Shown here: positions 56,001-64,000 of the stretch, in pieces
Layout of the letters: every line of letters starts with the position of its first letter
How positions within the stretch are numbered: position 1 is the stretch's first letter
Assembly: GCA_009746045.1 (NCBI GenBank)
Contig: RPFO01000015.1
Coordinates: forward strand, 2,140,998-2,204,997
DNA length: 64,000 nucleotides
Origin: Mesostigma viride
Lineage: Eukaryota; Streptophyta; Mesostigmatophyceae; Mesostigmatales; Mesostigmataceae
Reading direction: 5' to 3'
The notes under the pieces: generated by a model
What the model was told of the DNA's origin: nothing
Database searches by the model: none
The model's input: the letters and a program-made list of their open reading frames with translations, nothing else
Made by a program: the position numbers and the translations under genes

Positions 56001-59000
56001 GGTGCAGCAGGTGCCCCCGCACGTGACGTCAGTGGAGGCGCTCCCCTCGGATCACCAGCTGCGGTACCTGGTGGCGGAGCTGCCGCGCATCGTGGTGCAC
56101 ACGGTCAGCCGCGACGAGGCTGCGCTCGCCATGGCACAGAAGGTGAGGGGATGCTAGGTAAGGATGGGGCCCGTGGGCCGGATGGCGAGGGGATGGGAGT
56201 ACACAACGGCCATGGCTGCCTACAACGGCCATTTCTTTCCTTTCTGCCCCTTCGTGCCCGTTGTGCCTGGCGACTTGTTAGTGACAGGAGCCACTCACGG
56301 CTGCCTGTCTTCCTGGTTGATTCGCCATCGCGCCCCCCCCCCCCTCCCGCCCTCATCGGCTCATCCCCCCCCCCCCCCCCCCCCCGTACGCACCGCGCGC
56401 TGCCAGCTGTACAAGCGTCTGTACGAGAACAGCGGGAGCGCGCTGCATCTGAGTGCCCACCTGGCTCTGCTGCAGGCGCTGCGCGACGTGTGCCGGCGGG
56501 TGGTCAAGGAGCTGACCAACTGGGTGATATACAGCGAGGAGGAGCGCAAGCTCAGCCCGGCCATCACGCTCGGCCTCGTGCGCGCGCAGCTCATCAACCT
56601 GATGGACTTCAACGCGCACCTGGCCAAGCTCATGGACGGGGGGCGCAACGGTGCGTAGGCTTCTGAGCCTTCACTGGTTGGTCATAGTATCTTGTTATCG
56701 TATAGTAGGAATCTCCGCTTTGGGCATGCATTTTGGTGGTGAAGATGCATGCGTAGTAGGGGTAGGGATAAGGGAGTGCCGTGGAGCCGATGGCTGGAAC
56801 GATAGGGGGCCTGGTTCCCTATCCGCCTGTTATTAGACCTTCACAAGTCTTTCTACATCTTACGCGTGGCAGATGTCAACGCGTTCCAGAGCACCCCCAG
56901 GCACCATCCACCCATCATGCGCTTGCTCCGCATTCGCCTCGGGTCAGGTTTTGTGTGTGCGTCCACTGGTCGCAGTTCCTGCCTCGCATGTCAATGTATA
57001 GGGTAACACGGCAAAACATGGCGAAGCAAGGCAATCTAGGGGGCCGCGCGGCGAAAACATTTACTACTTGACTCAAGCCGTCGCGAGAAGCACAATCCCA
57101 CTGGGTGTTCCCAACCTTGTGTCTGCGTGGCATCCGCACCGCAATGTGGCTTGGTGGGTGTTCGCGTCTGTACCCTCTGGCAGTCTTGTCCATGCGCTCC
57201 ACCCAATCCCTGCATTGCTTTTGATGACACTGGCTGACCCAACGCTGGCTGACCCGCGCATTCCTTATATGCCCACATGCCTTGTATGCGCGCATGCCTC
57301 ACTGTGCGTGTGCATCACGTGCACGTATGTGCCTGTGTGCGCCTCGACGGCGTCCCCTTGGCCCACCGTGGGTGTCCTGTCGTGCCTCCAGTCGCGGCGA
57401 CTGACTTTGCGCTGGTGCTGGTCAAGAACTGCTTGCTCAAGGCGCCGCAGCTCGCGTCCGCGGTCGACTTTGTCAACGTGCTCGATGCAATCAGCAAGGT
57501 GTGTGTGGGGGGGGGGGGGGGGTGCGGGGGCTCGCTGCCATCAGCAGAGTGGGTGGATTTGGCGATGTGGCATTCAGCAAGGCAGGTGGCTTGTCTGTTA
57601 AGGTTCAGCAAGGTGGTTGCTGGGATGGGAAGAGGCTCGAGAGATGGGAGTGGAGGGGACTGAGATGGATTGGACAAATAGGGTGATCTGGATGTTTCGG
57701 TTTCTTCCCGTCGATCTTGGGTGGGACGAATAGGGTGTTCTGGATGTATCAATTTCTTCCTGTCTTGATCAAACAGATGCATGCGTCCCGGCGCCGTTGC
57801 CTGAACAGGCGTTACATGCACCCATGGGAATCCGGAGACGTGCCCTCGCCATGGCTTGGCTGGGGCGTGTGCCGCTCTTGATGGAGGGCATTGGCAGGCC
57901 AACGGGGCCCTTCTCTTTGTTCGCACGAACGCCTGCTTGTTCGCGCGATCGCCTGGTCGGGGACCCGGGGTATCTTCCGCCTGCGGCTGCCTGGGCTCCA
58001 GGATCAGTCCTCGTTGCATCACCCCACACTTGCTGGCGGAAGGCATCTCCGATGCCATTTTTTTAAGTTTCAATCAATAAGTCGTGCCCACCCAGCGGCG
58101 CAGCCCCCATTAGTCGGAACCCTGTGACTCCCCCAACGGAGGCGCGTGAATGCATGAATGAATGAATGCCCCTATTCCCATTCCTGACCGTCATTCTTGC
58201 CTGCATGCCCCCCAAAACACACACCTCCCATTATTGCCCCCCCCCCCCCCCCCCAGATCGTGTCGCGCCCCGGCACGGATCCGGCGACGCAGGAGGCGCT
58301 CAAGCTGCTGCTGGAGGGTGCGCACGCGGCGACGGGGCCCGTGGAGCCCGCCTCGCTGCTTGGGGGCGGCGAGCATGCCAAGGGCCGGCCGACCGACGCG
58401 AAGGATGCCAACAAGGTCGGTGGCATTGTTGGGCGGGTAGCCCGGCACTACCCGGCTGCCTTCCTGCCATCGGAATTCTTTAAAATAATACTTGTGCTTG
58501 CCCTTTGATGAACCGTACCCGCCTCCTGTTTGGTTGCTACCCCGTGGATTTGGGTGTGCCGTCCCTGTGCTTCCCCGAGGCATAGTTGGGGGGGGGAGGG
58601 TTGTTGGCATGTGCGTGGCCTGGCTTGCACGGTGTCAGCCGCTCCGATTGTGGTACGGAACCCTGACTGATGCCATGCTAGTCTGTTCTCTCTCTTCCCC
58701 CCCCCCCCTCCCGCACCTACAGATCATGCTCGTGTTTGAGGAGTGGCTGCGCATCGGTGAGCTGGCGCCGCGCCCCGACAGCAATAAGGCGATGGCCCAG
58801 TTCCTGGCCGGGCTGCAGCAGGGGCCCCTGCTCAAGGGGGATGAGGCCATCGGCACCTTCTTCCGCATCCTGCTGGTGAGGGGGGGGAAGGAGGTCGAGG
58901 GAAGGGGGATAGATGAATGGGGGGGCAGCCGGGCCGGTGCTCAAAAGGGGATGGGGTCATCAGCTCCGTTTGCATGCCTCATGCGGCGGCTCTGATTGTG

Positions 59001-62000
59001 AAGCCAGGGTGGATTTACAGCGGTGAGGGGTGGGCTGTCAGGCAAGCCAAGGCCAGGGCTCCTTTGTCTCTTGGCTCGTTGGGGCATGTGGCGTATCTGT
59101 GAATGTAATGGTGCTTGGCTTAGACCGCTGTGTAGTCCAGACAAGCACACGGCTTCCAATCCCTGCACGGCGGCCTATACATTTGTATACATGGGATGTG
59201 ACTATGTGCCTTGAATGTCTGCCATCATCTCTATTGGGTGGGAGGAGCAGCCTCCCTTCGCTGGACAACATGAGCCGCACAGGGTGGGTTTCTTAGGCCG
59301 TGGCCTGCCCAACTGCCCAGTGATTGGTTCAGCACGCTAGCGCGCGCAAAATGAAGGTGCCTCAATGCACTTGTTGAAATGCCACGTGTTGCAGCAAAGT
59401 TCATTATATAGTACTTCATGGCTACTAATACATGATATGCCTTATCTAGATGCCAGGGTGGATAATCCGCACGCTGTGTCAGGCACGCGGATGCGCACGG
59501 GTACCGTCGGGTTGTGCGTGCGCTTGTCGTGCCCTCGTCGCCACGGTGCGTTCCTTGCCAGGGCTGCCTGCTGCCAACGTCCCTGCTCTTCCCTGCCTCG
59601 CTTCCGCCTCACTGTCGGAAATGCCTGTCGTCTTGCTCTGCTCCCGCAGGAGCTGGCGGTGTCGGCATGCCTGGCACAGCAGGGCAAGGACACGCCGGAC
59701 GCCAGTGGCAAGCAGCTGACGCAGGACAGCGCGCTGGGGGATGGTCCCTCGGGCGTGCGCCGGCCCCTCAACTTCCACTGGGTGGACGCGCTGGCGAGGC
59801 TGTGCGTGCTGCTGGTGAAGCATCTTCCGCCAGACGTGCCTGCGGCCATGGCGGGGGGCGCAGTGCCGCCGCAGGGGGGCAAGTTGCTCGAGTCGCTCAC
59901 GCTGCTGGGCAAGGTGGGTGCATGACGGGAAGAAGGCTGGGTGCACATGGGTTTTGGGCGCAAGGTGAGGATGAGGAGGTCGGGATCCAGCGCGTTTGTC
60001 ATCAGTGGGTGCCGCATGAGTCTATAGGAAGTCTATAGGAGACCGGGTGGGCGTGTTTCTTAGAATCTATTTCATGTTGGATGTGCATAATGCTGAGACG
60101 CCTTGCATGCAACCGTGCTGCTCTTGTGCGAACGTGTCTAGCTGCCATCACCTGTCCTTTCTTAGGGGGTGGGGGCTTTGGTTCGCTCGCTCTCCTGTGT
60201 ACTGTGTTGCCCTCATGCATCGCATGCATTGCACAGCATGTAATTCGCGCTGCCGTGCGCTTGACGTGCCGTGCAATGCCGCAGCCCGCGCCATGTACAT
60301 GCTACCCCCTGCCCCCTGCCCCCTGGTCACTTTTTACCTGGTTGCTGCATCATGTTGCTCCCGAAGGTGTGTTCATCGTTCGTGAATGTGCATGCATGTA
60401 GCCCGTGCCCTCATGCTCCCTCCGGTGCATGCCCTGGCCGCTCACGATGGTCTCTTGCGCCGTGCATGGCGATGGAGTGGTCTCTTCATTCCCTACCCCC
60501 GTTTCTCTCTCCCCCCCCCCCCGCCCCCCCCCCCCTCTCAGGTGCTGGCGTCGGCGTGCCGCCAGGTGCTGGACGAGCACGACGAGAAGGGCGCCGCGTT
60601 CAACCCGCGCCCGTTCTTCCGTTTCTTCCTCGTCATGCTCTCCGAGTTTGGCCACCCAGACCCCTACCTCGACTCCTCGAATCTGCAGGTAGGGGGGGGC
60701 GCCGGCTGTATCGTACTGTTGACAGATGGGTTCCGTTTGTTGGCGCCTCTGCCTCCCGCCGCGCGTCTATGTGGATTCGCCTCCTAAACTGACGTTTTTT
60801 CTGCCCACGTTTTTTGCCGGATGCCTTCTGACCCATTCTGTAATGCTGCCCGTTCCCCCCCCCCCCCCTGCACACCATCTTGTTGCACAGCTGCTCATGT
60901 TCTTCGCAACCACCTTCTTGTCGCTGCAGCCAAGCCGGTGCCCTGGTTTCAGCTTTGCGTGGCTGGAGCTGATCGCCAGCCGCACCTTCTTGCCCAAGCT
61001 GCTGCTGCCTGCGGGACAGAAGGGCTGGCCGGCCTTCCAGCGGCTGCTCATCGCGCTCTTCAAGTTCATGGAGCCGTTCCTGCGCAACGCTGAGCTGGCG
61101 CAGCCGGTGAGGCCCGCCGCGCGATCGCTTGTGAATCGTCTGCCTTCCTGTGTTGGGTTGCGCTGTGTGTGTTTTGGTGGAAGTGGGGGGAATATGGCAT
61201 GCGCTTGTGAGGCGCTCGTGAGGCGCTCGTGAGGCGCTCGTGAGGCGCTCGTGAGGCGCTCGTGAGGCGCTCGTGAGGCGCTCGTGAGGCGCTTGTGAGG
61301 CGCTTGTGAGGCGCTTGTGAGGCTACTGTAGCTGTCCCCTTGAAGCTTTTCTTTCGACTGCGGCATTCCTGTGGCTTCCCCATCCTTTGGTGGCGCCAGC
61401 AACTGAAGAGTATGATGCCCCGCATGATCCGTGGGACCTCCCCACTTCCACTCCCCCCCCCCCCTGCAGGTGCGGCTGCTGTACAAGGGCACGCTGCGCC
61501 TGCTGCTGGTGCTGCTGCACGACTTCCCCGAGTTCCTGTGCGACAACCACTTCAGCCTTTGCGACGTCATCCCGCCCACCTGCATCCAGATGCGCAACCT
61601 CATTCTCTCCGCCTTCCCGCGCAACATGCGGCTGCCGGATCCCTTCACGCCCAATCTCAAGGTGCAAGCGGGCGCTGTGTCCTTCTCTGTTCTACAGGGG
61701 TTCTACAGGGTACCGTACTGTGCTGGGCAGCCATCCTGTGTTGGCGGCCTGGGTGGCACAGGGAGGGCAAGCACAGGTGGAGGTTGAGGCGATCAAGGGC
61801 ATTTGGGCTGGGACAAGGAAATGGTGGAGTACTATACATGTCGGCGTGACAGCATCTCACAAGCCACCTGTTGCATCCAGATTTGAACAAGTCACGTTTT
61901 TGTCATGGTTAGCCGAAGTGTATCAAGATTTCCACGGTGCGTGCCTGTGCCGTGTGTTGCGGCCACCTACCCTACGAGCGTCCCTGACTCACCCAACTAG

Positions 62001-64000
62001 CGTCACCTACCCTGCGAGCTTGTCTCTCACCCTACGAGCGTGGCTTGGATGTGGCGGAACCCCTGCGCAGCCCCCATATCTCTTCTCATGAAACCCGCTC
62101 TCTTGTTCATGCCCGCTGCCCTCCCCACCTTTATGCCCCCTTGTTACTACCCCCTGGCCAGGTGGACCTGCTGCCTGAGATCACCCAGTCGCCGCGTATC
62201 CTGCTGCTCGACGGGGAGCAGACCATCTTCAAGAACAAGCAGCTCAAGATGGAGGTGGACGTCTACCTCAAGGTACAGCGGGGGAGTTGTCAAGAACAAG
62301 CCGTGCTAGTGCAAGAGAGTGGGAGGCGTAGTTCTGTCTCTTTCCAATCTTGGCTGCGTTTCCAGTGCCTGTCAGGAACGAGTTTACCAACTGGGAGCAT
62401 GCTTTGCTATGTGTTTTCCCTGTTCAGATGATGGAAAGCCGATCGGCATGTGGTATTGGTTACACACACGTGGCTGCGCCTGGATGCGGCTCCCCCACCG
62501 CGGCATCCCTCACGCTGGTTCCCTCACGCTGCATACCTCCGTCCACCCTTGCTTCCCCTCCTCCCCTCTCTTCTTTCGACCTGCAGACGCGGCAGCCGGT
62601 CCAGTTCCTGCACACGCTGCCCAAGCGGCTCCTGCTGCTGCCGCAACAGGCAGCGCTGAGCGGCACGCACTACAACCTGCCGCTCATCAACACGCTCGTG
62701 CTCTACGTGGGCATGCAGGTAGGCACACACGCATGCTCTACATGAGCGTGCAGACATGAGCATTCTTGCCCTGGCACGCAGGGTATGTGTGCCTGAGCGG
62801 AGTTCAAGGTACAGTCATTCCCGCGTTAAGTTATGATTCTTAAGGTTGCGTTCCCGGTTAAGTTACGACGCCAAGATTTTGGCGGCGTAAACCTCAGCGC
62901 CCACCTTTCCGTAAATATCTGGCCGGAAAAATGGACTTCGGGCGACTTCGATGCTGCAGCTGGATCGGGCTTGACGAGAGCTGTCGATTGCCGTATAGAA
63001 GTCCGTCAGAGGAGGCGGGGGTGGGCTGCTAGCCTAGCTCTACCACTAAAGTAACCTACCCGCTTTAAGTTACGTTCCCGCGTTAAGTTACGACGCAGAG
63101 ATTTTGGCGGCGATCGTAACTTAACGCGGGAATGATTGTAGTAGCATGGCTAGCTCGCAACCTTACGCGAGTGGGCAGCCAGCGTGGGTGTGCGCGCAGA
63201 AGCGGTGCAGGCATGGACGGAGCTGCCCTCACACGCCCCATGTGGAGCAGCAGGCACCTGCCCCATGCGCACCAGCCTTGCCATTAACCTGCAATAAGCA
63301 GGCATTGAGCCTGTCAAGGTGGCAGTAAGAACAATTCAGTTATTGAATTGCTTGTGCTGCTTAAGTGGGACAATAATGAGGAGGAAGAAGAAGAAGTAGA
63401 GGTGCCTGTAACCCCAACCGCGTGGCTCGTTGGTCGGGTTGGCGATATTCCCCACCCACATGGTCGAAGAAGAAGTAGAGGTGCCTGTAGCCCCAACCGC
63501 GTGGCTCGTTGGTCGGGGTGGCGATATTCCCCACCCACATGGTCGAAGAAAAAGTAGAGGTGACTGTAGCCTTAACCTTGTGGCTCTCTGGTCGGAATGG
63601 CGGTGTTCCATCCACATGACCCGCATGCCACGCAGCCACTCGGAGCTGGCGGATGGTACCCGTTTGTCCCCCATGCACCACGCACGTCCTGCCATCGCGG
63701 GGTCCCCGTGGTGGCTCTGCTAGTACCCATCACTTGTTCCAGTGTCTTCCATGGGCCCCTGTTGCGTGACGCCCCCTTCCCCAAATCCATCCCCCCCAAC
63801 CCGTAACCCCCCTTTGGCCTCACCTGGTGTGCGGGCAGGCCATCCAGCAGATCCAGGCCAAGTCGGCGCAGCAGGGGGGCGGCGTGGGCGCGACCTCCCC
63901 CCTTACGCAGGCAGCGCCGATGGACATCTTCAGCCGCCTGGTCATGGACGTGGACGCGGAGGGCCGCTACCTGGTCCTGAACGCGATCGCGAACCAGCTG
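44098..64000 (+). CDS. CNOT1: CNOT1/NOT1, scaffold of the CCR4-NOT complex (20 exons, 3' end beyond window)
   Basis: Scaffold of the CCR4-NOT deadenylase complex (mRNA decay, translational repression). Exons: 44098-44196, 44338-44647, 44856-45069, 46318-46906, 47517-47642, 49075-49260, 49581-49784, 50760-51047, 51841-56142, 56407-56650, 57392-57498, 58257-58415, 58723-58875, 59650-59913, 60542-60688, 60891-61106, 61470-61661, 62162-62272, 62587-62718, 63839-64000+. All junctions are GT-AG; the phases add up to 2,735 codons without a stop. The start [20 protein letters not shown] aligns with the known N-terminus. Then come N-terminal HEAT repeats (exons 2-8; [29 protein letters not shown]), the central domains of exon 9, and the NOT1 superfamily-homology domain that binds NOT2/NOT3 (exons 12-20: [68 protein letters not shown]). 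About 100 residues should remain. It is longer than human CNOT1 (about 2,376) because of low-complexity linkers in exon 9. Confidence 0.95.
45415..46232 (+). repeat. 55-bp minisatellite in CNOT1 intron 3, 15 units
   Basis: CGATG/CAATG marks recur every 55 bases from 45426 to 46196. Units alternate between CTGTCTAGGCA and CTGTCAAGGCA, giving a 110-bp higher-order period in most of the array. Each unit contains GTATGCCTGACCCTCG...CTGTCNAG, which resembles a 29-nt intron with a CTGAC branch site, followed by 26 nt. Confidence 0.97.
46930..47038 (+). repeat. 14-bp minisatellite in CNOT1 intron 4
   Basis: About seven to eight copies of GGTGGCTGCGTGAC/T directly after the exon 4 donor region. Confidence 0.9.
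47752..48700 (+). repeat. 32-bp minisatellite in CNOT1 intron 5, ~29 units
   Basis: GGTTGATGGCTCGGGTGATGGCGGTGGGAGAT repeats with period 32. A block of four units has the variant GGTGAAAGAT (48200-48310) and a few units are GACGAACGATGGTGGGGG. The three minus-strand frames stay open for 340-400 codons only because the repeat lacks stops. Confidence 0.97.
48930..49040 (+). repeat. 53-bp direct duplication in intron 5
   Basis: GCATGCTCTATCTGTTCCTC and the following ~30 bases occur twice in tandem with minor differences, shortly before the exon 6 acceptor. Confidence 0.85.
50143..50718 (+). repeat. (TTCCCCTCC)n 9-bp repeat in CNOT1 intron 7
   Basis: About 63 nearly perfect units, pure pyrimidine on the plus strand, reaching to within 45 bases of the exon 8 acceptor. 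A mirror-repeat polypyrimidine tract of this size could form triplex (H-)DNA. It explains the very long Pro/Ser/Leu/Phe and Glu/Gly/Lys ORFs seen here on both strands. Confidence 0.97.
51841..56142 (+). other. CNOT1: CNOT1 exon 9, 1434 codons, carrying the middle domains
   Basis: Domains in order. 51988-52430 ([20 protein letters not shown] to FVEQAL) is the HEAT domain that binds TTP/zinc-finger mRNA adaptors in animals. 52445-53500 is a Gln/Ala/Pro-rich linker with (CAG)n runs. 53620-54250 ([73 protein letters not shown]) is the MIF4G domain that holds CAF1/CNOT7-8. 54300-54770 is a Gly/Met/Pro/Gln linker. 54770-55290 ([40 protein letters not shown]) is DUF3819, the CNOT9-binding domain. 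55400-55910 is a Gly/Pro linker, and from 55940 the fold resumes ([16 protein letters not shown]). The frame equals that of the neighbouring exons on both sides (phase 0). Confidence 0.95.
61203..61322 (+). repeat. 11-bp repeat GTGAGGCGCTC in CNOT1 intron 16, 11 units
   Basis: GTGAGG occurs every 11 bases from 61207 to 61317. The same hexamer is the real donor of this intron (61107), so the array is a ladder of donor-like sites about 100 bases downstream. Confidence 0.95.
62810..63140. mobile_element. MITE copy 3 (fullest copy), inside CNOT1 intron 19
   Basis: Bounded by TA on both sides. The left end TACAGTCATTCCCGCGTTAA and the right end inverse (TACAATCATTCCCGCGTTAA) pair over about 27 bp. 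A second internal inverted block repeats the GCGTTAAGTTACGACG motif near each end. 331 bp, no ORF. TA duplication and CAGT-starting ends are typical of Tc1/mariner-derived MITEs. Confidence 0.9.
63381..63620 (+). repeat. 79-bp tandem repeat in CNOT1 intron 19, three units
   Basis: GTAGAGGTGCC starts units at 63396, 63475 and 63554 (third unit GTAGAGGTGAC, more diverged). Each includes CCCCAACCGCGTGGCTCGTT and CCCCACCCACATGGTCGAAG. Confidence 0.95.

Overview
The window is nuclear DNA of a eukaryote, most likely a green-lineage alga. The evidence is a GT-AG-spliced, GC-rich CNOT1 gene whose wording is closest to plant/green-algal NOT1, together with algal-type transposon relics and long simple repeats. 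I see no bacterial operon, rRNA, tRNA or CRISPR array. The genus cannot be fixed from the sequence alone.

Layout. 1-1436 is a 1.4-kb microsatellite dominated by (CTCA)n. 1.4-42 kb is a transposon graveyard with one intact-looking single-exon host gene (a fucosyltransferase-like membrane protein, minus strand, 9372-11306). The relics include: a LINE ORF2 C-terminus (3.3-5.5 kb); an internally deleted hAT transposase (5.9-6.6 kb); a reverse-transcriptase element flanked by 211-bp inverted repeats (7126-8888) with relatives at 27.0 and 40.1 kb; a Tc1/mariner-like MITE family (11.7, 12.6 and 62.8 kb); two related LTRs (14.9 kb minus, 27.4 kb plus); and two copies of a DUF7869-like integrase family (23.5 kb plus; 34.5-39.3 kb minus, carrying a ten-unit 104-bp GC minisatellite inside its frame). 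The Gypsy-type element at 27.4-33.3 kb keeps its 5' LTR, primer-binding site, gag zinc knuckle and protease. It is split by a 1.84-kb TTAA-flanked piggyBac-like element, which itself carries a 5'-truncated LINE tail. A related LINE with a restriction-like endonuclease domain sits in the 23.5-kb DUF7869 copy, with a 12-bp target duplication.

44.1-64.0 kb holds the gene for CNOT1/NOT1, scaffold of the CCR4-NOT deadenylase complex, on the plus strand. I resolved 20 exons (2,735 codons, all phases consistent) including one 4.3-kb exon; the last ~100 codons lie beyond the right edge. Its introns are full of minisatellites (55, 32, 14, 11, 79 and 9 bp units), often with homopolymeric C tracts at the acceptors.

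The most unusual items are: coding sequence conserved inside the LTRs; a gag/protease junction at a G8 run in the -1 frame; nested insertions with readable target duplications that converge on a CACATATAT target; an RT element with terminal inverted repeats; and an intronic 55-bp satellite in which every unit looks like a 29-nt GT-AG intron plus a 26-nt exon.
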